Assembly: GCF_014647635.1 (NCBI RefSeq)
Contig: NZ_BMPO01000002.1
Location: 558,001 to 622,000, forward strand
DNA from: Pseudomonas matsuisoli
Lineage (GTDB): Bacteria; Pseudomonadota; Gammaproteobacteria; Pseudomonadales; Pseudomonadaceae
Length of the DNA stretch: 64,000 nucleotides
Reading direction: 5' to 3'
This document shows positions 46,020-55,077 of the stretch, in pieces. Within the stretch, counting starts at the first letter, position 1. Each line of letters starts with the position of its first letter. The translations under genes and the position numbers were made by a program. The notes under the pieces are model-generated. The model did not search any database. It had not been told where the DNA came from and worked only from the letters and a program-made list of their open reading frames with translations.

Positions 46020-46838
46020 TCAGTCGTGGTACAGCACGGAGCGACCGCCATCGATGGTGATGCAGGACGCATTGATGAAGGGCGCCTCGTCGGTCGCGAG
46101 AAACAGCGTGGTCATCGCCACTTCGATTGGCTGACCGATGCGTTTTGGCGGATGCATATCCAGCGCGCGTCGGCGTTCGGCGTGTGGGTCGTCGAAACCG
46201 TTCCAGTAATCCACGTTGAGCTGCGTCTCGATGTAGCCCGGCGCGATGGCATTCACGCGGATGCCCTTGGGGGCGTATTCCACGCCAAGCGCGCGGGTCA
46301 ATCCCAGGAGCCCGTGCTTGGCGACCGGATACGGAAAACAACCTGGAATGATGTTGGTGGAATGGACCGAGGCGATATTGACGATATTCCCAGCACCCTG
46401 GGTCAGCATGTGTGGCAAAGCGGCGCGACATCCGAACCAGACGCCGTCGAGGTCAATGGCGAAGCAGCGACGCCAGTCCTCGTCAGTCATGGTGAGGGGG
46501 TCGCGGAAGACGTTGACGCCCGCACAGTTCACCAGAACATCGATGCGCCCATGGCGCTCGATGGCCGAATTCATAACGGCGTCCAGGTCCGTCTGTTGGG
46601 TGACGTCCGCGCGCATCCCATGCACGTCGCCACCCTGCTCTCGCCAATGGACCGCCACGCTTTCGACCTTCGCTCCCTGGATATCACATGCGATGACCTT
46701 CGCCTTCTGCGCCTGGAAACAGGCCACGATGGCTTCCCCTATTCCTTGGGCGCCACCGGTGATTACCACTACCTTGTCTTTCAATCGCTCCCCACGCTGC
46801 GGTTCGGGCACGGGCGGGAGGGTCAAAGGTAACGCCAT
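46020..46838 (-). CDS. SDR-family dehydrogenase, probable L-arabinose 1-dehydrogenase
   Basis: The 272-residue enzyme has the SDR cofactor motif VVITGGAQGIGEAI, NCAGVNV, and the catalytic YPVAK. The ATG at 46838 has AAGGAG 9 nt upstream; the frame extends further only into the lactonase gene. Placed between araF and an SMP-30 lactonase, it most likely oxidises L-arabinose to L-arabinono-lactone. D-galactose or L-fucose oxidation is also possible. Confidence 0.83.
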   Translation of the reverse strand: MALPLTLPPVPEPQRGERLKDKVVVITGGAQGIGEAIVACFQAQKAKVIACDIQGAKVESVAVHWREQGGDVHGMRADVTQQTDLDAVMNSAIERHGRIDVLVNCAGVNVFRDPLTMTDEDWRRCFAIDLDGVWFGCRAALPHMLTQGAGNIVNIASVHSTNIIPGCFPYPVAKHGLLGLTRALGVEYAPKGIRVNAIAPGYIETQLNVDYWNGFDDPHAERRRALDMHPPKRIGQPIEVAMTTLFLATDEAPFINASCITIDGGRSVLYHD

Positions 46839-46890
46839 TGCTTGCACTCCTTCTGTCCTGCTGGCGCCGGCAGCGCCGGCAATTCTGGAA

Positions 46891-47766
46891 TCAGCCTGCG
46901 AAGCGGTGGCAGTGCCGACCTGGCACATCGAGCTCCGTCACGAGTACGCACCCGTCGAGGGCTCCCGTGGCGCCCCCGGGACGTGCGCTGGTCACGAACA
47001 GCTGAGTGAGGTCCGGCCCGCCGAAAACGCAACTGGTGGGATACGTGACGGGCAATTCGACGACGCGATCGAGGCTGCCGTCCGGTGCGAACCGAAGCAC
47101 GCAGCCGCCACCCCAACGGGCATTCCACACGTAGCCTTCGGCGTCCATGGCGGAACCATCAGGGGCTCCGCGCTCATGGGTTTTGGCCCAAATACGCTGC
47201 GGGCCGAGATCTACACCGTGGTGGACCTGGGCGGCGTAGATCACACCGTCGAGCGTGTCGCTGAAGAGCACGTCGCCGTCGTCAGTCCAAAGCAGCGTGT
47301 TGGCGATCCCCAGCCCTGTTGTCAGGGTCGCGACATTGCCTTCGGGGTCGATACGAAACAGTCCGCCTGACCGGCGCTCGACCGGAAGATCCGAGCCATC
47401 CTCGGCAATGTTGTTCTGCATGCTGCCAAGCCACAGGTTCCCTTCAGGATCGCAGCGCGCCTCGTTGGGTCGGTTGCCCGCGACCGTGTCAGCGACGCAA
47501 AACAGCCGTAAGGCAGGCAGGTCAGACGGCGATTGCAGGTCGAGCCGGTATACGCCGCTGGGTAGCGTGACCAAGGCGTCACCCGCTTGCGTCGGAATGA
47601 ATGCGGAGACGACCTCAGGTAGTTGCCAGGCTTGGAGACTGCCGTTTACGCAGCGGCATGCGCGTCGTCCGATGATGTCGACCCAGAACAGCGATGCTGT
47701 TCGTGTATCCCAAAAGGGGCCTTCGCCTAGGGCGAACTGTTCGGGCACCCATTGTTGCCACTGCAT
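46891..47766 (-). CDS. SMP-30/gluconolactonase-family lactonase
   Basis: The 291-residue six-bladed propeller has the metal-site residues of the family: E15 in LGEGPFWD, an Asn in NRPNEARCDPEGNLWLG, an Asn in GIANTLLWTDDG and an Asp in GAPDGSAMDAEGYVW. It probably opens L-arabinono-1,4-lactone to L-arabinonate. It starts the minus-strand run lactonase, SDR, araFGH, galM. GAGG lies 8 nt before the ATG. Confidence 0.88.
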   Translation of the reverse strand: MQWQQWVPEQFALGEGPFWDTRTASLFWVDIIGRRACRCVNGSLQAWQLPEVVSAFIPTQAGDALVTLPSGVYRLDLQSPSDLPALRLFCVADTVAGNRPNEARCDPEGNLWLGSMQNNIAEDGSDLPVERRSGGLFRIDPEGNVATLTTGLGIANTLLWTDDGDVLFSDTLDGVIYAAQVHHGVDLGPQRIWAKTHERGAPDGSAMDAEGYVWNARWGGGCVLRFAPDGSLDRVVELPVTYPTSCVFGGPDLTQLFVTSARPGGATGALDGCVLVTELDVPGRHCHRFAG

Positions 47767-48024
47767 GCCGTCATCCTCGTTGTTGTTTTTGTCGATCGAT
47801 GAATCGTTGAGGTTAGTCCGCTTTATCGTTTTTGCTACGAAAAAAACCGCGATCCTCGCTGAGCGTGTCGGTCATTCATGGACATGCGAGGCACCTTGTA
47901 AATCACCATATTCGGCACGGCATGGTCCGAGTGATGAGTGGCAATCCCCTGGGACGCGGTTCCGAGGGTGTCGGGCGTTCGCCGACGAACTTGGTCAGCG
48001 CGCTTCGGAGCCGCGTGCGAACCA

Positions 48025-49338
48025 TCAGATACGTCCATGCTGCGCGCTATCCGTCATATCAGTGCGTGCCTGGCGACGCTCCAGGCGCTGGTACACCACG
48101 GCGGTCAGGAAAAGCCCAAACACCAGCACGAGTGCCAGGAAGTACAACCCCGAGCTCATCTGCCCGGTGTATTCCTTGAGCGCGCCGATGCCGAACGGAC
48201 CTAGATAACCACCCAGGTTGCCCACGGAGTTGATCAGGGCAATCCCTGCTGCGGCGCTGGCGCCGACGAAGAACCGCCCGGGTAGTGTCCAGAACAGTGC
48301 GGTGATCGAAAACAGACTGAACGCAACGAGCGACAACGCCGCCAGTTGAAGCACGGGTACGCTGAGCCAGGCGCTGAGGGCCATGGCGGTCGCGCCCAGG
48401 GCGTAGAGCACCGCGAGGTGGCCGTACCGATCGTTCAGGCGATCCGAGCTACGCGGGACAATGAGTAGGCCGATGATGCCAAAGAGGTAGGGAACCGAAG
48501 ACAGAAAACCCGTCGTGAGATCGCTGCCGCCAAATTGCTTGAGGATGGTTGGCAACCAGAGCCCGAGGCCGTAGATGCTCAATGTGACGGGCAAGTAGTA
48601 CAAAGCGAGCAAGAGCACACGGCGGTCCTTGAGCGCTTGCAATGGATTGCCGTGGCGGGTCTGCGCGTAGTCGCGCTCATCCTTGCGTAACTCGTCTGCC
48701 AGCCAGCGTTTCTCGTCTTCACTAAGCCAGCTCACCTTGGCGGGTGAGTCCGGCAGGAAGCGCAAGGTGGGCCACGCCAGCAGCACTGCCGGCGCCCCGA
48801 TCATGATGAACAACCACTGCCAACCATGCAGGCCCGCCATGCCGTCGAGCCCTAGCAGCGCGCCGGAGAGCGGCCCGGTCACGACCATTGCGATCGGCTG
48901 GGAAAGGACGAATAGACCCATGATTTTCCCGCGGTGGCGTATGGGGTACCACTTGGTGAGGTAGTAGAGAACGCCCGGGAAGAATCCGGCTTCCGCGACC
49001 CCGAGCAGAAAGCGTAGCGCGTAGAAGCTGTAGGGGCCCTGGATCAGCGCCATCGCCATGGTGATGAGGCCCCAGGTGATCAAGATCCGCGCGAACCACC
49101 GCCGTGCACCGAAGCGCTCGAGCATGAGATTGCTCGGGACCTCGAACAGGAAGTAGCCGATGAAGAAAAGGCCGGCACCCAGGCCATAGGCGGCATCACC
49201 AATGCCCACGTCCGCGCCCATGTGCAGCTTGGCGAAGCCCACGGCGGAACGATCGATATAGGCGATCAGGTACAGCACGACGAGAAACGGAATGAGCTTG
49301 AGCGTGATCCGGCGGATCAGCTGCGCTTCGGAGGTCAT
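48025..49338 (-). CDS. MFS transporter, anion:cation symporter family
   Basis: The 437-residue protein has twelve predicted helices and the ACS pattern: YLIAYIDRSAVGFAKLHM, GVAEAGFFPGVLYYLTKWYP and NSVGNLGGYLGPFGIG. The family imports sugar acids, tartrate, phthalate and similar anions. The ATG at 49338 has GGAG 9 nt upstream. It is divergent from the L-arabinonate dehydratase gene and probably imports L-arabinonate or a related sugar acid. Confidence 0.88.
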   Translation of the reverse strand: MTSEAQLIRRITLKLIPFLVVLYLIAYIDRSAVGFAKLHMGADVGIGDAAYGLGAGLFFIGYFLFEVPSNLMLERFGARRWFARILITWGLITMAMALIQGPYSFYALRFLLGVAEAGFFPGVLYYLTKWYPIRHRGKIMGLFVLSQPIAMVVTGPLSGALLGLDGMAGLHGWQWLFIMIGAPAVLLAWPTLRFLPDSPAKVSWLSEDEKRWLADELRKDERDYAQTRHGNPLQALKDRRVLLLALYYLPVTLSIYGLGLWLPTILKQFGGSDLTTGFLSSVPYLFGIIGLLIVPRSSDRLNDRYGHLAVLYALGATAMALSAWLSVPVLQLAALSLVAFSLFSITALFWTLPGRFFVGASAAAGIALINSVGNLGGYLGPFGIGALKEYTGQMSSGLYFLALVLVFGLFLTAVVYQRLERRQARTDMTDSAQHGRI

Positions 49339-49402
49339 GTTGCGGGTCTCCATTGTTTTTGTTTGGACCGAACAACTGATGGCGGTAAGCCAACTTGGGC
49401 GG

Positions 49403-49420
49403 ACTTTAAAGTAATACTTT
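49403..49420. promoter_or_regulatory. Overlapping palindromes, probable GntR/FCD operator
   Basis: ACTTTAAAGT (49403-49412) and AAAGTAATACTTT (49408-49420) are perfect palindromes that share the AAAGT half. They lie in the divergent space between the MFS gene and the dehydratase gene. The sequence AGTAATAC recurs at 49483, near the dehydratase start, and a TACTTT half-site lies 20 bp before the gntR start. Confidence 0.55.
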
Positions 49421-49506
49421 TTAAGCAACAACCCTTCTAAAAGACAATTTCAAAGCGTACATTCGCGCTACAAACTCAAATTAGTAATACAAGAAGCGAG
49501 TTCGTT

Positions 49507-51246
49507 ATGACCCAGCAAAAGCGTCCCTTCCGCTCTGCGGCGTGGTTTGGCACCACAGACAAGAACGGCTTCATGTACCGGAGCTGGATGAAAAATCAGG
49601 GCATTCCTGACCATGAATTCCAAGGCAAGCCGATCATCGGTATTTGCAATACCTGGTCCGAGCTAACCCCCTGCAATGCCCACTTTCGCAAGATCGCCGA
49701 GCATGTGAAGAAAGGCGTGCTTGAGGCTGGAGGCTATCCGGTCGAGTTTCCCGTCTTCTCCAATGGAGAATCCAATCTGCGCCCTACCGCGATGCTGACA
49801 CGCAATCTCGCCAGCATGGATGTAGAGGAAGCCATCCGCGGCAATCCGGTGGACGCCGTGGTGCTTCTCACCGGCTGCGACAAGACCACGCCAGCACTGC
49901 TCATGGGCGCTGCTAGTTGCGATGTCCCCGCGATCGTGGTCACCGGTGGCCCGATGTTGAATGGCAAACATCGCGGGCGGGATATCGGTGCCGGAACGAT
50001 CGTTTGGCAAATGCACGAGGCCTACAAAGGTGGCTTGATCGACCTGGACGAATTCCTCTCTGCCGAGGCCGGAATGTCACGTTCAGCCGGTACCTGCAAC
50101 ACCATGGGCACGGCCTCGACCATGGCGTGCATGGCCGAGGCGCTGGGTACCTCCCTCCCCCATAACGCCGCAATTCCAGCAGTGGATGCGCGGCGTTACG
50201 TCCTGGCGCACTTGTCCGGCATGCGTATCGTCGAGATGGCCCACGAGGATCTGCGTTTATCGAAGGTTCTCACTCGAGAAGCGTTCGAGAACGCGATCAA
50301 AGTGAATGCAGCGATAGGCGGGTCGACCAATGCCGTGATCCACCTGAAAGCCATCGCGGGCCGCATTGGCGTGGACCTGAACCTGGAAGACTGGACGCGT
50401 GTAGGTCGCGGCACGCCCACTATCGTCGACCTGCAACCGTCCGGGCGCTTCCTGATGGAAGAGTTCTACTACGATGGCGGCTTACCCGCGGTCATACGTC
50501 GGCTTGGCGAGGGTGGATTGTTGCCGCACCCCGAAGCGCTGACGGTCAATGGCCGAACGCTGTGGGAGAACTGCGCCAGCGCCCCCATCTACGGCAAGGA
50601 CGAGGTGATTCGGACACTCGATAACCCCATTCGCGACGACGGTGGCATCTGTGTGCTACGCGGCAATCTTGCGCCGAAAGGCGCTGTCTTGAAGCCCTCT
50701 GCGGCGACGGCCGAGCTCATGCGTCATCGCGGACGCGCGGTGGTGTTCGAAAATTTCGACGACTACAAAGCGCGTATCGCCGACCCGGAACTGGATGTCG
50801 ACGAGACCTGCGTACTCGTCTTGAAGAATGCAGGACCGAAGGGCTACCCGGGCATGGCCGAGGTCGGCAACATGGGCCTGCCACCGAAGCTCCTGGCCAA
50901 GGGCATTACTGACATGGTGCGTATTTCCGACGCACGTATGAGCGGCACCGCTTACGGAACGGTCGTGTTGCACGTTGCCCCTGAAGCCGCGGCGGGCGGC
51001 CCGCTGGCTGCGGTCCGCAATGGCGACATCATCGAACTCGATGCCTATGCCGGCGTACTGAATCTGGAAGTGAGCGCCGAGGAGTTGGCTGCGCGCCTGC
51101 AGGACATTCCCGCGCCTGAGGCACTTGCCTGGGATGGCGGCTATCGACGGTTGTATATCGACCATGTGCTACAGGCCGACGAAGGCTGCGATTTCGATTT
51201 CCTGGTCGGCTGCCGTGGATCGGAGGTGCCTCGACATTCCCACTGA
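49507..51246 (+). CDS. L-arabinonate dehydratase (IlvD/EDD family)
   Basis: The 579-residue enzyme has the family's [2Fe-2S] ligands C56 (SELTPCNAH), C124 (LLTGCDKTT) and C197 (SAGTCNTMGTAS). These are each 3 below the numbering I recall for the Rhizobium leguminosarum L-arabinonate dehydratase, and the opening FMYRSWMKNQGIPDHEF matches that group. It dehydrates L-arabinonate, and probably D-fuconate or D-galactonate, to the 2-keto-3-deoxy acid. A gntR gene follows on the same strand. Confidence 0.93.
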   Translation: MTQQKRPFRSAAWFGTTDKNGFMYRSWMKNQGIPDHEFQGKPIIGICNTWSELTPCNAHFRKIAEHVKKGVLEAGGYPVEFPVFSNGESNLRPTAMLTRNLASMDVEEAIRGNPVDAVVLLTGCDKTTPALLMGAASCDVPAIVVTGGPMLNGKHRGRDIGAGTIVWQMHEAYKGGLIDLDEFLSAEAGMSRSAGTCNTMGTASTMACMAEALGTSLPHNAAIPAVDARRYVLAHLSGMRIVEMAHEDLRLSKVLTREAFENAIKVNAAIGGSTNAVIHLKAIAGRIGVDLNLEDWTRVGRGTPTIVDLQPSGRFLMEEFYYDGGLPAVIRRLGEGGLLPHPEALTVNGRTLWENCASAPIYGKDEVIRTLDNPIRDDGGICVLRGNLAPKGAVLKPSAATAELMRHRGRAVVFENFDDYKARIADPELDVDETCVLVLKNAGPKGYPGMAEVGNMGLPPKLLAKGITDMVRISDARMSGTAYGTVVLHVAPEAAAGGPLAAVRNGDIIELDAYAGVLNLEVSAEELAARLQDIPAPEALAWDGGYRRLYIDHVLQADEGCDFDFLVGCRGSEVPRHSH

Positions 51247-51266
51247 CGCGCATACCTTCGCTGCAC

Positions 51267-51311
51267 TGCGGGATATCAAGTCCGAATAAGCGCCCATTTC
51301 GATATCCCGCA
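51267..51311. repeat. 11-bp inverted repeat between dehydratase and gntR
   Basis: TGCGGGATATC at 51267 and GATATCCCGCA at 51301 are a perfect 11-bp inverted repeat with a 23-bp spacer. No T-run follows, so it is a poor intrinsic terminator. It could be a weak terminator/attenuator or a two-site operator for the GntR gene. Confidence 0.5.
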
Positions 51312-51399
51312 TGCTAAAGCGATTGTTCTCTTGAAGCGCCACCGAGGCCTGCGACATCGGATGTTATGATCGCTTACTTTCTCGAATCGAACTGGCCCC

Positions 51400-52152
51400 A
51401 TGGACTACAAGCGACCCCAGCCCCGCAAGAGCCGCCACGCCAATATCGTCCAGGAGTTGGGTAAACGCATCGTTTCTGGCGAGTTGAAACCCGATGAGAA
51501 GGTGCCCCTCGAAGCCGAGCTTTGCGAGCAATACGGCGTCAGTCGCCCTGTGGTACGGGAGGCCATCCGCGTGCTGGTCGCCAAGGGGCTGGCGGTGTCG
51601 AAGCCGCGGGTAGGCACGCTTGTACGGCCCCGTAAGGATTGGCACCTGCTTGATCCGGACGTGCTTTATTGGCTCGTCGAAAGCACGCCCCACAGCGAAT
51701 TCTTCAGCACCCTCGTCGGTGTCCGCCGCATCATCGAGCCGTCCGTGTGCTCACTGGCCGCCACCACCGCCAATCCAGACGATATCGCCGCAATCGAAGA
51801 CGCTTACCGACGCATGGAGTTAGCGACGACAAGAGAGGAGATGCTCCAGCCAGACCTAGATTTTCACCGCAGCGTGGCGGAGGCCACACACAACGACCTG
51901 CTCGTCTATCTCAGCAACATGTTGTCGATCGCCCTTCGCGAATCGATTCGTTTTTCCAGCAATCGACCGAACCTACAGGCGCTAACCTTGCCACGGCATA
52001 AAGCGATCCTGACCGCCATCAAGCATCGCGATGCGCTGGCGGCGCACCAGGCCTCCCTGGTACAGCTTGAAGACACCCGCATGGCGCTCGATGCGGTAGT
52101 CGCGAGTGAACGGCCAGGCGCCCCTGCCCCGGCGGATCAAGACATCGGTTAG
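51400..52152 (+). CDS. GntR-family regulator, FCD (FadR-like) subgroup
   Basis: The 250-residue product has a GntR winged helix (residues about 12-75: GELKPDEKVPLEAELCEQYGV, SRPVVREAIRVLVAKGL in part) and an FCD ligand domain with the metal-binding Asp/His pattern (PDLDFHRSVAEATHN, then a later His pair in LPRHKAIL). FCD regulators bind hydroxy- or sugar acids. It probably controls the dehydratase/MFS genes and perhaps the oxidase/Tct genes. Its ATG is at 51400. Confidence 0.92.
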   Translation: MDYKRPQPRKSRHANIVQELGKRIVSGELKPDEKVPLEAELCEQYGVSRPVVREAIRVLVAKGLAVSKPRVGTLVRPRKDWHLLDPDVLYWLVESTPHSEFFSTLVGVRRIIEPSVCSLAATTANPDDIAAIEDAYRRMELATTREEMLQPDLDFHRSVAEATHNDLLVYLSNMLSIALRESIRFSSNRPNLQALTLPRHKAILTAIKHRDALAAHQASLVQLEDTRMALDAVVASERPGAPAPADQDIG

Positions 52153-52183
52153 CCGTCCGTAGTGGCGCTCGTGTTCATGGCAT

Positions 52184-53593
52184 TCATAGCATCTTGCCTG
52201 GATTCATCAGGCCTTTCGGGTCGAGTGTATTTTTCAGCGCGCGCATGATGCCTAGCTCGATGGGGTCCTTGTGCCGCTTAGCGGCCTCGCGCTTGGCGAT
52301 ACCGATCCCATGTTCGGCACTGATACTGCCATCGAACGATGCCGTCACTTCATAGATGGCATCGGTGATCGCTGAAGCGTGCTCCTTGAACGCCTCCGCC
52401 GTCACATCGACAGGCTTGCTCACGTTGTAGTGCAGGTTGCCGTCTCCTACGTGCCCGTACGTCACCAACCTCACCTTTGGAAGCAGTGCGTTCAGGCGCG
52501 CATCGGCTTTCTCGATGAAGGCAGGAATCTGGCTGACCGCGATACTGATGTCGTGCTTCAGGCTTGGACCCTCGTGGTTCTGCGCCTCGGAGATACCTTC
52601 ACGCAGTGCCCACAGCGCTTCGACTTGAGTTTCGCTATTGGCGACGACAGCGTCCTGCACGTCACCTGCGTCGAATGCGCCAGCCAGCCCCTCTTCGAGT
52701 AAGTCGCCCAGCCTCGCCTCGGTTTGCGTGTCACTGAGTTCGATAAGGGCATACCAGGGCGCGGCATGTTCGAGTGGATTTTTGCACCCTGGGAGATGAC
52801 GGGTGACGAATTCGACGCTTTGCGCAGACATCAACTCAAACCCAGTCAGCCGATCACCACATAGCGACTGGATACGGCGAATCAATCGAATAGCGGCGGA
52901 TGTCTCGGAAAGCGCTACCCAAGCGGTCGCGATTGATTTCGGGCGAGGAAACATTCGCAGCACCGCGGCGGTAATGACGCCGAGTGTGCCTTCAGCTCCA
53001 ATAAAAAGCTGCTTGAGATCGTACCCGGTGTTGTCCTTTCGCAGCGCTCTCAAGCCATGCCACACCGTTCCATCGGGGAGGACCGCCTCAATGCCTAGCG
53101 TCAGTTCCCGCATATTCCCATAACGCAATACGGCGGTTCCCCCTGCATTAGTGGCAAGGTTGCCGCCGATGGTGCAACTGCCTTCCGCGCCGAGTGACAG
53201 CGGAAAGAATCGCCCGGCTTCCTCTGCTAAATCCTGCAAGTGTTTCAGGATCACGCCTGCTTCCACCGTGATCGTGTCGTTGTCAGGATCAACGGCGCGC
53301 ACTCGATTCATACGCGTGAGGGACAGTACGATCTGCGAGGCGGAATCGTCCGGCACCGCGCCACCGCATAAACCGGTATTACCGCCCTGAGGAACGATAG
53401 CGATACCCGCTTCGCTGCATAGCGTCACTACCTGGGACACCTCCGCTGTATTAGCAGGTCTCACGACGAACCTGGCGACACCGTTATAAGCGCCTCGCCA
53501 ATCCGATTCGTATGCACTTTTGTCGGCCTCTCTGACAACTCCGTTCGGGCCGACGATTCCGACTATACGATCCAGTAACGTTTCGTCATGCAT
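52184..53593 (-). CDS. FAD-linked D-2-hydroxyacid dehydrogenase (GlcD/D2HGDH type)
   Basis: The 469-residue product has the VAO-type FAD domain (VPQGGNTGLCGGAVP, LGAEGSCTIGGNLATNAGG) and the C-terminal metal-site motifs YGHVGDGNLHYNV and ISAEHGIG. It is of the D-lactate/glycolate/D-2-hydroxyglutarate dehydrogenase group. No glcE or glcF gene is nearby, so a single-subunit enzyme is likely. It is divergent from tctC, which suggests that the Tct system imports its substrate. The substrate is not certain. Confidence 0.9.
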   Translation of the reverse strand: MHDETLLDRIVGIVGPNGVVREADKSAYESDWRGAYNGVARFVVRPANTAEVSQVVTLCSEAGIAIVPQGGNTGLCGGAVPDDSASQIVLSLTRMNRVRAVDPDNDTITVEAGVILKHLQDLAEEAGRFFPLSLGAEGSCTIGGNLATNAGGTAVLRYGNMRELTLGIEAVLPDGTVWHGLRALRKDNTGYDLKQLFIGAEGTLGVITAAVLRMFPRPKSIATAWVALSETSAAIRLIRRIQSLCGDRLTGFELMSAQSVEFVTRHLPGCKNPLEHAAPWYALIELSDTQTEARLGDLLEEGLAGAFDAGDVQDAVVANSETQVEALWALREGISEAQNHEGPSLKHDISIAVSQIPAFIEKADARLNALLPKVRLVTYGHVGDGNLHYNVSKPVDVTAEAFKEHASAITDAIYEVTASFDGSISAEHGIGIAKREAAKRHKDPIELGIMRALKNTLDPKGLMNPGKML

Positions 53594-54038
53594 GCGGGCG
53601 CTCCTGCGTAGAAATTTGTTTTTATGTGCCGGACAATAACTTATGCGATCTGGTACGTCATCGTATCTCTGTAGTTGTCAGCAGCCGAATCGCAATCAAG
53701 ACGGGCCCTTTTTGAGCCATTTCGTGTAAATCACATTGACAGCACGGCGCCAATTGGTATCAAAATGGCCTAAGTCGTATGACAACATCCTTCGCATCGC
53801 TTGACGGATGTCTATCCCATAAAAAATACAACGGGACACAAGCAATGACCTGCCCTCGGCTATCCCACCGCCACCGCCACCGCACAGCGGCTCTCGTCCC
53901 GCCTGCGTTCCCGTTTCCGTCTAGCGCAACTTCTCATGAGCATGATCTTCTCGTTGACCCATCGTGTTATCGAGTGATGTCTGCGTGCCGCATTTTCCCC
54001 TACGGCCTAGGCCGTTTCTTCACCATCGGAGTACACCA
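53594..54038. other. Divergent control region between oxidase and tctC
   Basis: About 445 bp with no convincing gene. It includes AATTGGTATCAA at 53752-53763, which resembles the left half of LldR/PdhR-type GntR sites (AATTGGT) and contains the dyad TTGGTATCAA. A (CCACCG)-rich simple repeat lies at 53865-53884. Promoters of both divergent genes must be here. Confidence 0.45.
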
Positions 54039-55019
54039 ATGAAAAAAATGATCCGAGCCACTTTGCTGTCCGCTATGACGGCGTTTGGAACCATAGGCAT
54101 GCATTCCAGCGTGATGGCAGCCGATGACGTGAAGTGGCCGACTCGGCCCGTTCAAGTCGTCGTTATTGCCAACCCTGGTGGTGATACCGACTTCAATGCG
54201 CGGTTGATGGCGAAATACTTCAATGAAATCACCGGCAAGAATATGGTCGTCACCAACGTCGCCGGCGGTGGCGGCACGCTTGCAGCCGAACAAGTGAAAG
54301 GCGCTGCTGCGGACGGCAACACCATCCTTTTCACTCACCCTGGGCAGCTCATCGTCAACGAGGTGGCCGGCCTATCACCCGATAGCTACGAGACGTTCGA
54401 TATCGCCTGTATCGCAGGGGTGGACAAAGGCGCGATCTTCGTTGCGTCCAAAGATGCTGGCGTAAATGATGTGAAGGAACTGGTCGAGAAGGTTAAAGCA
54501 GATCCCAAAGCGGTGGTCTACGGCACCGAGATGGGCAGCTTTTCCCACATTCAGGGCCTGATGTTCGAGAAGCTCGCAGGCGTCAAACTCAAAATGGTCG
54601 ACGCGGGCACCGTTTCCGAGAAAGTCGTTGCCCTGCTCGGCGGCCGTATTGGCCTGGGTGCGATCAGCTACGGCTCCGTTCAAGATTACGTAAATGGCGG
54701 CCAGATGGTCGCTATCGGCCAGCCCAACGCAGAGCGCAACCCGCTGCTGGGTGACGTGAAGACCTTCAAGGAGCAAGGCGTCGACTTCGTGATCGACAAG
54801 CCTTATGTCGTTGCGTTTCCAAAGGGTACCGATCCCGCAATCATCGCGAAAATGGCTGACGTGATGAAGCAGATCTCGGAAAAGCCTGAGTACGCCGAAG
54901 AGCTGAAGAAATTCAAGCAGCCTGTTGCCTATTACGGCACCGAGGACGCGAAAGCGGTGCTTGCAAAAACCCGCGAAGAGTTCATGCAATTCAAAGACGA
55001 ACTGCGTCAATCGAAGTGA
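54039..55019 (+). CDS. tctC: Tripartite tricarboxylate transporter substrate-binding protein
   Basis: The 326-residue product has a signal peptide (cleavage near VMAAD, residue 27) and the TctC/Bug fold: PVQVVVIANPGGDTDFNARL, TNVAGGGGTLAAEQVKGAAADG in part, and VVYGTEMGSFSHIQ. It binds an organic acid in the periplasm and delivers it to TctAB. GGAG precedes the ATG by 7 nt. A stem-loop separates it from tctB. Confidence 0.93.
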   Translation: MKKMIRATLLSAMTAFGTIGMHSSVMAADDVKWPTRPVQVVVIANPGGDTDFNARLMAKYFNEITGKNMVVTNVAGGGGTLAAEQVKGAAADGNTILFTHPGQLIVNEVAGLSPDSYETFDIACIAGVDKGAIFVASKDAGVNDVKELVEKVKADPKAVVYGTEMGSFSHIQGLMFEKLAGVKLKMVDAGTVSEKVVALLGGRIGLGAISYGSVQDYVNGGQMVAIGQPNAERNPLLGDVKTFKEQGVDFVIDKPYVVAFPKGTDPAIIAKMADVMKQISEKPEYAEELKKFKQPVAYYGTEDAKAVLAKTREEFMQFKDELRQSK

Positions 55020-55023
55020 TTGG

Positions 55024-55049
55024 AATGGCCGCCTTTCGGGGCGGCCATT
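55024..55049 (+). other. Stem-loop between tctC and tctB
   Basis: AATGGCCGCC and GGCGGCCATT form a perfect 10-bp stem with a 6-nt loop directly after the tctC stop. No T-run follows, so it is more likely an mRNA stabiliser or partial attenuator than a full terminator. It would favour binding protein over the membrane subunits. Confidence 0.75.
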
Positions 55050-55077
55050 TGATGCGTGCTATCCGTAGAGGTGCTAG

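Noticed and set aside
46246-48208. Plus-strand frames opposite the SDR and lactonase genes
   Set aside because: They are shadows of GC-rich codons; the minus-strand genes have full catalytic motifs.
53865-53884. Short CCACCG simple repeat upstream of tctC
   Set aside because: Only about three units; common in GC-rich DNA and without evidence of function.
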